NCBI RefSeq assembly: GCF_907164555.1
Contig: NZ_CAJQZC010000009.1
Span: forward strand, 124,001 to 188,000
DNA from: Paraburkholderia saeva
GTDB taxonomy: Bacteria; Pseudomonadota; Gammaproteobacteria; Burkholderiales; Burkholderiaceae
Reading direction: 5' to 3'
DNA length: 64,000 bases
In this document: in pieces, positions 26,024 through 34,964 of the stretch
Layout: every line of letters starts with the position of its first letter
How positions within the stretch are numbered: the stretch's first letter is position 1
Made by a program: the position numbers and the translations under genes
Notes under the pieces: generated by a model
What the model was told of the DNA's origin: nothing
The model's input: the letters and a program-made list of their open reading frames with translations, nothing else
The model's database searches: none

Positions 26024-26396
26024 TGCGCGGCTCCTTCTGCTCTGCCCTTCCGCATTGCAGTCCAGCCGTTCAATGTCCGGCCAGGTACTTTGAAAACAAG
26101 GAAGGATTGCGTGGACATCCGCCCGCTCTGAAACGTGATTCGTCTGCTGTTTAAAGCGGTTTTTATCCGCGCTTTAAAGCAGCAATCCACGTTCGCCGAA
26201 GCAGCGATCTATTGGGATACTTTAGGCGCAAGCATGCTGCGACGCAACAGTCATGAGGCCCGATGTCGCTTTCACGGTAAAAGAAAAAACGCGGGAACCC
26301 TGCGTTCAGACGGGTTCCCGCGTTATTCATGCAGTGCGCCAGAACGTCAGCGCCTGATCGTCGGATCAATTCATCCGGCAGCTTGCAGAAGCGCCC
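26024..26396. other. Intergenic region with two inverted repeats
   Basis: No coding sequence recognised. It holds the MFS terminator at 26288-26324 and a second imperfect hairpin at 26145-26184 (TGCTGTTTAAAGCG pairing with CGCTTTAAAGCAGCA, one bulge) that is AT-richer than its surroundings and unexplained. Confidence 0.5.
26288..26324 (-). terminator. Intrinsic terminator of the MHS-type MFS gene
   Basis: Perfect 13-base arms, AACGCGGGAACCC and GGGTTCCCGCGTT, around an 11-base loop. On the minus strand the stem is followed by a run of T (six A on the plus strand at 26284-26289). It lies about 75 bases after the stop at 26397. Confidence 0.85.
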
Positions 26397-27788
26397 TCAG
26401 GCAGCCTTTGCGTCCGAAAGGGTTTGCTCGCGCAGCCGCATGTAGTCGACCTTGTCGACCGGTGTAGCGCTGCGTTCGCCCAGATCGTTGAGATGAATAC
26501 GGTACGTTTCACGCACGCTGTACGCAGCGATCGCCGAGATGACCGTGATACCCAGTGTGATCGAGCCAATCATCATCGGAACGTTGGTCGATCCCGGCGG
26601 CGCGACGGTTGCAAACAGGGCCGGCAGCAGCGCGGTAATCGTGGTGCCGACGTTCTGCGCAATCGCCATCGCGGAAACGCGCGAGCGCGTCGGGAAGAGT
26701 TCCGGATAAAAGCTCGGGAAAATCGCGTTGTAGCCCTGGTAGACCACGCCCCACATCAGCAGCGACATTACGATCGCGAGCGGCACACTCTGAATGCTGA
26801 TGGCGTACAGGTAGCCGAACGAAAGCAGCCCTGAACCGAGCGCGCCACCGATGATGAGCGGCCGGCGGCCGATCTTGTCCGAGAGATTGCCAACGAACGG
26901 AATCACGAGCACGGCGACGATGTTGCCGAGCACCGGGATCCACAGATAAACGCTCTTGTGAAAGCCGATCCCGTACGACGGCTGCACGGCATAGGCCGCA
27001 CCGAAAATCGTCGTGACAACCGGAATGACGTTCATCAGCGCGCAGCACACCACGACAAGCATTTCCTTCCAGTTGAACTTGAAGGCCTCGACGATCGGTG
27101 AGCGCGGCGCAGCACCTTCCGTGGCGAAGGCGGGTGTTTCCCTGACCTCGCGACGGATGATGTAGCCCGCAACCAGCACCACGGCACTCAGCAGGAACGG
27201 AATGCGCCAGCCCCATGCGTTGAACGCGTCTTCGGGCATGTAGTGCGCAAGCGGCAGGAACACGGCGGCCGCCAGAATCTGGCCGGCCTGCACGCCCTGC
27301 AGCGTAAAGCTCGCGTAATAACCGCGTCGCCCGAACGGAGCGTGTTCAAGAATCATCGAGCTTGCACCCGAAATCTCGCCAGCCACCGCAAAGCCCTGGA
27401 TCAGACGCAGGATGACGAGCAGCACCGGCGCGAGCATGCCGACCTGATGGTAAGTCGGCAGCAGGCCGACAGCCATCGTCGAAAAGCCCATCATGAACAT
27501 GCAGACCAGCAGCACGTTCTTGCGGCCCTTCGTGTCGCCCCAGTGCCCAAGGACGAACGCACCGATGGGACGCGCGACGTAACCGACGCCATAGGTCGCG
27601 AGCGAAGCAACGATCGCGATCTTCGGATTGCCTGAAGGAAAGAACAGCTGCGGGAAAATCAGCGAAGCCGCAGTCGCATAGATGAAGAAGTCGTAGTATT
27701 CGAGCGCAGAGCCAATCCAGCCGCTCACGGTCGCCTTTCGTGTCTGATGTGCGCCTTGCGGCTCGTGTTCGGTCAGGCTGCCAGCCAT
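26397..27788 (-). CDS. MFS metabolite:H+ symporter (MHS family)
   Basis: A 463-residue inner-membrane carrier with 12 predicted helices. MHS-family signatures are present: GWIGSALEYYDFFIYATAAS at helix 1, GHWGDTKGRKNVLL after helix 2 and GNLSDKIGRRPLIIGG in the second half; loop GEISGASSMILEHAP is typical too. Relatives carry shikimate, citrate, alpha-ketoglutarate or aromatic acids with protons. GGGAGA precedes the chosen ATG at 27788; the long upstream open frame is not part of the gene. It is divergent from an IclR regulator, which likely controls it. It ends in a strong terminator. Confidence 0.92.
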   Translation of the reverse strand: MAGSLTEHEPQGAHQTRKATVSGWIGSALEYYDFFIYATAASLIFPQLFFPSGNPKIAIVASLATYGVGYVARPIGAFVLGHWGDTKGRKNVLLVCMFMMGFSTMAVGLLPTYHQVGMLAPVLLVILRLIQGFAVAGEISGASSMILEHAPFGRRGYYASFTLQGVQAGQILAAAVFLPLAHYMPEDAFNAWGWRIPFLLSAVVLVAGYIIRREVRETPAFATEGAAPRSPIVEAFKFNWKEMLVVVCCALMNVIPVVTTIFGAAYAVQPSYGIGFHKSVYLWIPVLGNIVAVLVIPFVGNLSDKIGRRPLIIGGALGSGLLSFGYLYAISIQSVPLAIVMSLLMWGVVYQGYNAIFPSFYPELFPTRSRVSAMAIAQNVGTTITALLPALFATVAPPGSTNVPMMIGSITLGITVISAIAAYSVRETYRIHLNDLGERSATPVDKVDYMRLREQTLSDAKAA

Positions 27789-28128
27789 TTCAGTCTCCCA
27801 TATTGATATGTAACTACGGTGGTTCCGCACTGCAGCGTCAGCTAAAGCCATCGAGGCTGGCTGAACGCTTCCGGGTCCGGTCAGTTGAAAACAGATCATC
27901 AGCGAAATGATCCGACCCCGGTCGCACTTCATACACCGCAATGCCGTGCGCCGCAAGTCTGGGTGCGCAAGCTTCAAGGGCGTCCAGATCGCGACCATCG
28001 ACATCAGCGCATGTCGGGAAATTACCCGTTCACTCCCCACACCACAACGGCGTCCAGCATAAAATGGGCGCTATTCGCGCACGCCGCGCGAACTTCGCCC
28101 GTAATTCGGGTTTCCACGGAGCGGCACG
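27789..28128. other. Divergent control region, MFS / IclR
   Basis: 340 bases with no gene, carrying the promoters of the MFS carrier (-) and the IclR regulator (+). A sequence CATAAAAT at about 28057-28064 could be the -10 of the regulator promoter. No clear palindromic operator was identified. Confidence 0.45.
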
Positions 28129-28881
28129 GTGAACGATAAAGATCGAATTGCAGGCGCGACGAAGGCCCTGGCGGTCATTGAGGCGTTCGACGAAGACCAT
28201 CCCCGCATGAATCCGGCGGCCGTCGCGGCGCTGACCGGCCTGACCCGTACCGCAGCCCGCCGCTATCTGCTGACGCTCGCCGAAGCGGGTTACGCTGAGA
28301 CTGACGGAAGGCTCTTCTGGCTCGCACCCCGTGTGCTGCGCCTCGGCACGGCGTATTTTTCGTCGGCCCGTCTGCCGCGTATCGCGCAGCCCTTCCTGCA
28401 GCGCATCACCGCCGCCGTGCAGGAAAGCGCGCTGCTGGCGGTGCTCGACGGCGACGATGTCGTCTACGTGGCGCGCAACGGCGCGAGCCGGGTCACGACA
28501 GTCGGCTTTGTGCTCGGCTCGCGTGCGGCCCCGCCGCTTTCATCGGCGGGCATGATCGTGCTTGCCTACCAGCCGCCCGAGCGCGTGACGGATTTCCTCG
28601 AACGATACGAACCCAAGGTGTTCACGCCGCACACGATCGTCGACAAGTCGCGGCTGCGGGCCCAGATCGACCAGGTGCTTCAGAATGGCTACGCGATGTC
28701 GGAAGAACAGCTCGAAGTGGGCATGCGCGGCGTCGCCGTGCCGCTGCGCAACCACAACGGCGTCGTGATCGGCGCAATCAGCGTCAGCATGCAAACGGGC
28801 AAGGAGACAGGCAGCGAGGCGCTCGCACGCGTGCTGCCCGTGTTGCAGGAAACCGCGGCCCTGTTGCGCGCCGTGGTGTAA
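28129..28881 (+). CDS. IclR family regulator (PobR/PcaU-like)
   Basis: A 250-residue IclR regulator: N-terminal winged HTH at about residues 8-70 (ALAVIEAFDEDHPRMNPAAV, LTGLTRTAARRYLLTLAEAG) and C-terminal IclR effector domain (LLAVLDGDDVVYVARNGASR, LPVLQETAALLRAVV). The RTAARRYLLTL helix is typical of the PobR/PcaU/PcaR group that responds to aromatic acids. GTG is the start, with GGAG about ten bases upstream. It is divergent from the MHS carrier, suggesting control of uptake of an aromatic or related acid. It is convergent with the ddp operon. Confidence 0.9.
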   Translation: MNDKDRIAGATKALAVIEAFDEDHPRMNPAAVAALTGLTRTAARRYLLTLAEAGYAETDGRLFWLAPRVLRLGTAYFSSARLPRIAQPFLQRITAAVQESALLAVLDGDDVVYVARNGASRVTTVGFVLGSRAAPPLSSAGMIVLAYQPPERVTDFLERYEPKVFTPHTIVDKSRLRAQIDQVLQNGYAMSEEQLEVGMRGVAVPLRNHNGVVIGAISVSMQTGKETGSEALARVLPVLQETAALLRAVV

Positions 28882-28901
28882 CGGCGCGGCACCGGAAATC
28901 G

Positions 28902-29684
28902 CTAAAGCGCCGCGTCCATGCCGATCACCTCGACGGCCTTGCGCTCATAACCGCCCGTCGCCAGCAGCAGGCTGCGCGTGTAGTCGTTGTCCACCTGCTG
29001 CGCGCGGATCGCTTCGATACCCAGTTCCTCGACGATCTCGCCGTTGCGCATCACCGCCACGCGCGAGCAGAGAAAGCCGATCACCGCAAGGTTGTGGCTC
29101 ACGAGGATCATCGTGAGATTGCGTTCACGGTGCAGCCGCCGCAGCAGGTTGAGAATTTCGGCCTGAACCGATACATCGAGTGCGGACGTCGGTTCGTCGA
29201 GCAGCAGCACGCGCGGCTCGACGATCAGCGCCCGCGCAATCGCCACACGCTGCCGCTGGCCGCCCGAAAGCTGATGCGGATAGCGAAACCGGAACGCCGC
29301 GCCGAGCCCCACTTCCTGCAAGGCAGCGACGATGCGTTCGTCCTGCCGGTCGATGCCGTTGATCGCGAGCGGCTCGCGCAACGTCTGGTCGACGGTAAAA
29401 CGCGGATGGAGCGACCCATACGGATCCTGGAACACCATCTGCACGTCGCGACGAAACGCGCGACCCGCCCTTTCACCGGGTACGTGAGAACCGGTCTTCA
29501 TCGTGCCGGCGGCAGCGGCTACAAGACCCGTGAGCGCGCGCAGAATCGTCGACTTGCCGGAACCCGATTCGCCGACGATGCCGAACACTTCGCCCTCGCC
29601 CACATGGAAGGTCGCGTCGCGCACCGCGTCGAAGTGCCCGGTCTTCGTCCTGAAACGCACTGTAAGCGCGCTGACATCGATCAT
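28902..29684 (-). CDS. ddpF: Dipeptide ABC transporter ATPase (DdpF-like)
   Basis: A 260-residue Opp/Dpp-type ATPase. Walker A GESGSGKST near residue 41, signature LSGGQRQRVAIARAL, Walker B VLLLDEPTSALD and the H-loop SHNLAVIGFLC. It is the last gene of a ddpXABCDF-like operon and pairs with the DdpD-like ATPase upstream; its ATG overlaps the DdpD stop by four bases (ATGA), so the ATPases are made in equal amounts. GGGAG lies upstream. It energises D-alanyl-D-alanine (or other dipeptide) uptake. Confidence 0.9.
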   Translation of the reverse strand: MIDVSALTVRFRTKTGHFDAVRDATFHVGEGEVFGIVGESGSGKSTILRALTGLVAAAAGTMKTGSHVPGERAGRAFRRDVQMVFQDPYGSLHPRFTVDQTLREPLAINGIDRQDERIVAALQEVGLGAAFRFRYPHQLSGGQRQRVAIARALIVEPRVLLLDEPTSALDVSVQAEILNLLRRLHRERNLTMILVSHNLAVIGFLCSRVAVMRNGEIVEELGIEAIRAQQVDNDYTRSLLLATGGYERKAVEVIGMDAAL

Positions 29685-30559
29685 TCGAACACTCCCTGCG
29701 ATTCCTTGAGCCACGCCGGATCGCGCTTTAACACGGTCAGCTCTTCCGGCGGATTCACGAGCGGCGGATTCGCCGCGAGCAGCCCGCGCGTATAGGGATG
29801 CTGCGCATGCGCGAGATCGCGCGCCGCGCAGGTTTCCACCACGCGCCCCGCGTACATCACCACGACGCGGTCGCAGAACGACATCACGAGCGGCAGGTCG
29901 TGACTGATGAACAGCAGCCCCGTGTCGTGCTTTTCGATCATCTCGTCGAGAATGCCGAGCACCTGCATCGAGACGAGCACATCGAGCGCGCTGGTCGGCT
30001 CGTCGGCAACGAGAAGACGCGGCCCGGACGACACCATCATCGCGATCATCACGCGCTGGCCCATGCCGCCCGACAGCTCGTGCGGGTACGCATCGGCGAC
30101 ACGTTCGGGCGCACGGATGTGCACCGCTTCGAGCGCGGCGACGATCTTGCCGCGCATCTCGCGACGCGAGACTTTCGGGCCATGCAGCGCGAACGCCTCA
30201 GCCATCTGCTGCGCGACGGTCATCACCGGATTCAGCGAATATTTCGGGTCCTGCAGGATCATGCCCATCTGCCGGCCGCACAGCTTGCGGCGCTTCGCGG
30301 CGGACATCGCGAGCAGATCCTCGCCGTCGAACTTCAGCGTCTTCGCCGTGCAGTGCGCCGCAGGCGGCAAAAGGCCGAGCAGCGCGCGCCCCGTCAGCGA
30401 TTTGCCGGAACCCGATTCGCCGACGATGCCAAGCCGCTCGCCGCGTCGCACCGACAGGGACAGGCCGCGGACGGCATCGACGGGCGTGCCGTCGTGGCCA
30501 CGAAAGGCGATACGCAGATCGTCGATTTCGCACAGGTGCTGCGTGGTTTCTGATTGCAT
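29681..30559 (-). CDS. ddpD: Dipeptide ABC transporter ATPase (DdpD-like)
   Basis: A 292-residue Opp/Dpp-type ATPase with Walker A GESGSGKSL (last residue L rather than T), signature LSGGMGQRVMIAMMV, Walker B LLVADEPTSALD and switch SHDLPLVMSFCDRV. The C-terminal HPYTRGLLAANPPLVNP is the OppD/DppD-type extension. It partners DdpF and the two permeases. The start is one base upstream of the DdpC-like stop at 30561, i.e. essentially contiguous in the operon. Confidence 0.9.
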   Translation of the reverse strand: MQSETTQHLCEIDDLRIAFRGHDGTPVDAVRGLSLSVRRGERLGIVGESGSGKSLTGRALLGLLPPAAHCTAKTLKFDGEDLLAMSAAKRRKLCGRQMGMILQDPKYSLNPVMTVAQQMAEAFALHGPKVSRREMRGKIVAALEAVHIRAPERVADAYPHELSGGMGQRVMIAMMVSSGPRLLVADEPTSALDVLVSMQVLGILDEMIEKHDTGLLFISHDLPLVMSFCDRVVVMYAGRVVETCAARDLAHAQHPYTRGLLAANPPLVNPPEELTVLKRDPAWLKESQGVFE

Positions 30560-30560
30560 G

Positions 30561-31520
30561 TCAGCCTCCGTGGCGCGGATCGAAGACGTCGCGCAGGCCA
30601 TCGCCGAGCAGGTTGAACGCGAGACTCACGAGCAGGATCGCGAAGCCGGGAATCGTCGCGACCCACCACGAATCGAGCAGCACGTTGCGGCCCGATGCGA
30701 CCATGAAGCCCCACTCCGGCGCGGGCGGTTGCGCGCCGAGGCCGAGGAAGCCGAGACCGGCGACAGTCAGGATGATGCCGGCCATGTCGAGCGTCGCACG
30801 CACGATCACCGACGACGAGCACAGCGGCACGATATACCGTAGCAGGATGCGCAGCTTCGAAGCGCCTTGCAGACGCGCGACGTGGATGAAATCGGCCTCG
30901 ACGAGCCGCAGCGTCTCGGCACGCGAAAGTCGCGCGTACGCGGGCCACGCCGTGATTGAAATTGCGATGACTGCGTTGATGACACCCGGCCCAAGCGCCG
31001 CGGCGAACGCCAGCGCGAGCACGATCTTCGGAAACGCGAGCGCGACATCGGTGACCCGCATCAGCACGTTATCGACCCAGCCGCCAAAGAAGCCGGCCGT
31101 GGTGCCGATCATGAGGCCCACCGGCACGACGATGACTACCACGAGCATTGCAATCGAAAGCGTGAGACGTGAGCCGTAAATCAGGCGCGAAAGAATGTCG
31201 CGACCAAGCTGGTCCGTGCCGAACCAGTGCGACGCGGAGCCCGGTGGCATGAGCCGGTCCGACAGCACCTGCTGCAATGGATCATGCGGCGCGATCAGCG
31301 GGCCGATTGCCGCGATGATGATCAATACCGCCAGAATCACGAAGCCGAACACAGACAGCGGATTGCTCGCAAAACGCTGCCAGCGCCGATATGCGAGACC
31401 GAGGGCGGCCTGTTTGCGCGACGCAGGCGTATCGGTCAGCAGCCAGCTTTTCCAGTTTTGCGGTGCAGCGTTCATCGATAGTTCCGGGTTTTGCGTAGCG
31501 TGATCGGAAGACGACTGCAT
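30561..31520 (-). CDS. ddpC: Dipeptide ABC transporter permease (DdpC-like)
   Basis: A 319-residue inner-membrane permease of the OppC/DppC type: long N-terminal cytoplasmic arm, one helix (VFGFVILAVLIIIAAIGPLI), then the family motif PPGSASHWFGTDQLGRDILS, five further helices and the EAA loop ending RDVFDPR at the C-terminus. The start at 31520 has GGAG nine bases upstream; a Met 15 codons later is an alternative. It follows the DdpB-like permease by 19 bases. Confidence 0.9.
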   Translation of the reverse strand: MQSSSDHATQNPELSMNAAPQNWKSWLLTDTPASRKQAALGLAYRRWQRFASNPLSVFGFVILAVLIIIAAIGPLIAPHDPLQQVLSDRLMPPGSASHWFGTDQLGRDILSRLIYGSRLTLSIAMLVVVIVVPVGLMIGTTAGFFGGWVDNVLMRVTDVALAFPKIVLALAFAAALGPGVINAVIAISITAWPAYARLSRAETLRLVEADFIHVARLQGASKLRILLRYIVPLCSSSVIVRATLDMAGIILTVAGLGFLGLGAQPPAPEWGFMVASGRNVLLDSWWVATIPGFAILLVSLAFNLLGDGLRDVFDPRHGG

Positions 31521-31539
31521 CAAATGTATCTCCGGGTCA

Positions 31540-32610
31540 TCAGCGGGCGCGCGGATCGAACACACGATAAAGCGCGTCGGTCAGCAGGTTGAGCGCGATG
31601 AACGTCACGCCGATCACAAGCGTACTGCCCAGCACGGCGTTCATGTCGGCATTCAGCAGCGCGCCTGTCAGATAGGAACCGATGCCAGGCCACGCAAACA
31701 CGATCTCGGTGAGCACCGACCCTTCCAGCAGAAAACTGTACGAGAGTGCAATCACGGTCAGAAGCGGCACCGCGATATTGCCGAACGCGTGACGCCAGAT
31801 CACGCGTCGCTCGGGCAAGCCCTTCGCGCGCGCGGTCGTGATGTATTCCTGGCTCAGCTGTTCGAGCATGAACGAGCGCGTCATGCGGCTTAGATACGCG
31901 ACCGAGTAATAGCCGAGAATGGCAGCCGGCAGCGCGATGTGCGAGAACGCGTTGAAGAACACGTCCCATTCGCCCGCGATGATCGAATCGACCAGCAGGC
32001 TGCCGGTGTGTGTATCGACCATTCCATCGAACACCGGATCGATACGCCCTGGCCCCGAGACCCAGTGCAGCTTCGCGTAGAAGAGCAGCAGCCCCATCAG
32101 GCCGAGCCAGAACACCGGCACCGAACTGCCCACGAGCCCCACGAAGCGCGCGACGTGATCGATCCACCGGTTATGACGCACCGCCGCTATCACGCCAAGC
32201 GGCACACCGATGATCACGCCGAGTATCGTCGAGAGCGTCGCGAGTTCGAGCGTCGCGGGAAACACGCGCTGGATGTCTTCGATGACGGGATGCGCGGTCA
32301 GCAGCGACATGCCGAAGTTGCCGTGCAGCACATCGCGTGCGTAGATCATGAACTGCACGAAGAGCGGCCGGTCGAGACCCAGCTGGAGACGCGCGGCCGC
32401 ATAAGCGGCCGCCGACGCGCGATCGCCGAGAATCGCCAGCACCGGATCGATCGGCACCTTGCGGCCGATCACGAACGTAACGGCAAGCAGGCCCGTGAAC
32501 GTGATCACGAGCGTCACGATCCAGCGCAAGAGGCGCAGCGTCCAGCGGATGCCAGAGCTTCGCGCGGAAAGCGCGCGCACGCGCCCGGGCGTGGTGACAG
32601 GCGTCGACAT
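31540..32610 (-). CDS. ddpB: Dipeptide ABC transporter permease (DdpB-like)
   Basis: A 356-residue OppB/DppB-type permease. It has an N-terminal helix (LVITFTGLLAVTFVIGRKVP), the domain with DRPLFVQFMIYARDVLHGNFG, and a C-terminal half with the EAA-type loop YITTARAKGLPERRVIWRHA and terminal LTDALYRVFDPRAR. N-terminal 30 residues are longer than typical and basic. It forms the membrane channel with DdpC. It lies 77 bases after the binding-protein gene, a gap that holds a 9-bp hairpin. Confidence 0.9.
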   Translation of the reverse strand: MSTPVTTPGRVRALSARSSGIRWTLRLLRWIVTLVITFTGLLAVTFVIGRKVPIDPVLAILGDRASAAAYAAARLQLGLDRPLFVQFMIYARDVLHGNFGMSLLTAHPVIEDIQRVFPATLELATLSTILGVIIGVPLGVIAAVRHNRWIDHVARFVGLVGSSVPVFWLGLMGLLLFYAKLHWVSGPGRIDPVFDGMVDTHTGSLLVDSIIAGEWDVFFNAFSHIALPAAILGYYSVAYLSRMTRSFMLEQLSQEYITTARAKGLPERRVIWRHAFGNIAVPLLTVIALSYSFLLEGSVLTEIVFAWPGIGSYLTGALLNADMNAVLGSTLVIGVTFIALNLLTDALYRVFDPRAR

Positions 32611-32641
32611 GATGGATTCCCGGTGTCGGCCAAAACGATCC

Positions 32642-32664
32642 GGCGAAGCCTCAACGGCTTCGCC
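32642..32664 (-). terminator. Intercistronic hairpin between ddpA-like and ddpB-like genes
   Basis: GGCGAAGCC and GGCTTCGCC flank the 5-base loop TCAAC. It sits just after the binding-protein stop. Such structures often let the binding protein be made in excess over the permeases by partial termination or mRNA protection. Confidence 0.5.
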
Positions 32665-32687
32665 TTCATTCGCTTTCGCCCGATACG

Positions 32688-34295
32688 TTACTGCTTCTTC
32701 AGGTCGCGATACGACACGAGGTCATTGATCGGACCCACCTCAAGACCCGTCACGCCCGGGCGCGCCGCCACCTGCGAAACCTGCTGGAACATGATCACGA
32801 ACGGCGAACGGGCCAGCATCTGCTTTTGCATCGTCTGGTACAACTCCGCGCGCTTTGTCGTCGACGATTCGGCGAGCGCGGCATTCGTCTCTTTCGTCAG
32901 ATCGGGAATGTCCCACGAATTACGCCACGCGAGCATCTTGTAGCTCGATTTGTCTGAGTTGTCCGGGTTCCACGCGAAGCCCTGCGCGTTGCTGTGCGGA
33001 TCGATGTAATCCGCCGCCCATTCGCCGATGTAGATGTCATGCGAGCGCGAGCGGTATTTCGCCAGCGTCTGCTTGTTGTCGCCCGGAATGATCTGAACCT
33101 TGATGCCGCCCTGCGCCAGATTCGCCTGCACCGCTTCGGCGATTTCGCTGTACGGGTAGCCGTTGCGCACATCCATCGTCACGGAGAATCCATTGGGAAG
33201 GCCGGCCTTGGCAAGCAGCGCCTTCGCCTTCGCGACGTCCTGCTGATACGGATTCGTATTGAGTGCGCCAAGGAAGCCTTCGGGCAGGAACGTCTCGTGC
33301 ACCTTGTACGTCGTTTTGGCCACATTGGTCTGGATGCCCTTGTAGTCGATCAGCCATTTCATCGCTTCCTGGACTTCCGGCTTCGCGAGATTCGGATTCT
33401 TGACGTTCAGGCCGAGGTACAGCAGCGTCGCCTGCGGCACGGCGCTCGTATGCGCCTTGCCCGATTTTGTCAGCGCGACGAGATCGTCCGGACTCAGGTT
33501 GCGCGCAACGTCGACGTCGCCGTTTTCAAGCAGCAGACGCTGGCTCGATGCTTCCGGCACGTGACGCAGCACGACGCGCTTCATGGCGAGCGGCACACGG
33601 TAGCCATCGAAACGCTGCAGCACGATGCTGTCGTTCGCGGTCCACTTCACGAGCTTGTACGCGCCGGAGCCTGCTTCGTTGGTACGCAGCCAGTCGTTGC
33701 CAAAGTCATTGCCCTTCTGATGCTGCATCAGCAACTGCTTGTCGACGACTGACGCCGGCCACGCGCCGAGCACGTTCAGTATGAACGTGGGCGCATATTT
33801 CTGGTCGGTCGTGACGCTCACGGTGGAGTCGTCGATTTTCTTTACGTTGGTGAGCGCGTTGTCCTTTGTAAGGCCGATACCTTGCAGCACGGCCGCCGCG
33901 CCCTTGTCGAGCAGGACCGTGCGCTGGATCGACCATGCGACGTCATCGGCACTCAACGGATTGCCCGAGTGGAATTTCAGGCCCGGCCGGATCTTGAACG
34001 TGAACGTCAGGCCATCAGGGCTGACGGTCCACGACTGCGCGACGTCGCCATTGAATTTCGACGGGTCTTTCAGATCGACTCGCACGAGCCTGTCGTAGGT
34101 ATTCGCCACGTATTCTTCGGGCACGAGTTCGTAGACTTCGCCCGGATCGAGCGTGGTGAATTCGTCGAGGAACGTGGCCATCACGAACATGTCTTTCGGC
34201 GTCGCGGCGGCTGCGGGACCCGCGGCCGTGAACGACACCGCAAGAACCGAAGCCACTGCCGCCGCTGCCAGCGCATTGCGCAAAACCAGTTTCAT
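32688..34295 (-). CDS. ddpA: Dipeptide ABC transporter substrate-binding protein (DdpA-like)
   Basis: A 535-residue SBP family 5 (OppA/DppA) protein with signal peptide (residues 1-30, cleavage after AAA). Family features are DRLVRVDLKDPSKFNGDVAQ, SWTVSPDGLTFTFKIRPGLK and FHSGNPLSADDVAWS, plus C-terminal domain with GFAWNPDNSDKS. It captures the substrate in the periplasm. The presence of a VanX-type D-Ala-D-Ala dipeptidase as the preceding gene suggests D-alanyl-D-alanine as ligand, as in E. coli ddp. Confidence 0.9.
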   Translation of the reverse strand: MKLVLRNALAAAAVASVLAVSFTAAGPAAAATPKDMFVMATFLDEFTTLDPGEVYELVPEEYVANTYDRLVRVDLKDPSKFNGDVAQSWTVSPDGLTFTFKIRPGLKFHSGNPLSADDVAWSIQRTVLLDKGAAAVLQGIGLTKDNALTNVKKIDDSTVSVTTDQKYAPTFILNVLGAWPASVVDKQLLMQHQKGNDFGNDWLRTNEAGSGAYKLVKWTANDSIVLQRFDGYRVPLAMKRVVLRHVPEASSQRLLLENGDVDVARNLSPDDLVALTKSGKAHTSAVPQATLLYLGLNVKNPNLAKPEVQEAMKWLIDYKGIQTNVAKTTYKVHETFLPEGFLGALNTNPYQQDVAKAKALLAKAGLPNGFSVTMDVRNGYPYSEIAEAVQANLAQGGIKVQIIPGDNKQTLAKYRSRSHDIYIGEWAADYIDPHSNAQGFAWNPDNSDKSSYKMLAWRNSWDIPDLTKETNAALAESSTTKRAELYQTMQKQMLARSPFVIMFQQVSQVAARPGVTGLEVGPINDLVSYRDLKKQ

Positions 34296-34360
34296 ACCCG
34301 CTCCATAAGAAGTGTTGTAGAGCCTTGCAGGGAACTGCGGATGCTGGAAACCGGCCCGCG

Positions 34361-34927
34361 CTACATGAGACGCAACGGGCCGCTCTCACTGTTGTCGATA
34401 AGGCGCAGCGAACGGGAACCGGGCAACTCGTAATGCCACCATTCGCTCTTGATATGGGTGAAGCCCGCCGCATGCATCACGCCGAGCAGCAGCAGCCGGT
34501 TGCGCTGCACGTGCTCGGGCAGGCCGGGATGAAAGTGTTCCGATTCAATGGTCATCGCGTCGAAGCCGGTGCCCATGTCGATTTCGTTGCCGTTCGCGTC
34601 GAGCAGCGTCAGGTCGATCGCCGTGCCGCGACTGTGATTAGAACCGAGACCAAGGTCGGCGATGTAGTTCGGATCGGGCAGGAAGTCCCACAGCACCTGC
34701 TGTGCCTGGGGCGGACGGTACGCGTCAAAAATCCGCAGCTTCATGCCGACCGTCTTCGCGATTGCCACGGCCTTGTGCAAGGCCGCCTCGGCGGGCGTGA
34801 GCAGCAGGCAATGCGCGGCCTTGTAGATCGGCTTGCCCGTGAGGTTGCGGTCCGTGGCATAGACGAGGTCGATATCGACATCGTGCGTTTCGGGCGTAAT
34901 GTGGATCAGTCGGTGGGCTTCTGTCAT
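34361..34927 (-). CDS. ddpX: D-alanyl-D-alanine dipeptidase (VanX/DdpX-like)
   Basis: A 188-residue M15D zinc dipeptidase that hydrolyses D-Ala-D-Ala. Active-site features are GSNHSRGTAIDLTLLD (zinc ligands His and Asp in SxHxxGxAxD, residues about 97-112) and EWWHYELPG near the C-terminus (catalytic Glu and third ligand His). No signal peptide, so it is cytoplasmic and acts on imported dipeptide. It is the second gene of the operon, 37 bases after the RpiR-type regulator. The role fits reuse of peptidoglycan-derived D-Ala as carbon and nitrogen source. Confidence 0.92.
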   Translation of the reverse strand: MTEAHRLIHITPETHDVDIDLVYATDRNLTGKPIYKAAHCLLLTPAEAALHKAVAIAKTVGMKLRIFDAYRPPQAQQVLWDFLPDPNYIADLGLGSNHSRGTAIDLTLLDANGNEIDMGTGFDAMTIESEHFHPGLPEHVQRNRLLLLGVMHAAGFTHIKSEWWHYELPGSRSLRLIDNSESGPLRLM

Positions 34928-34964
34928 GGGGTGCGCGCGGTTGGCGTAAGCGTGCCGAAGTGGG

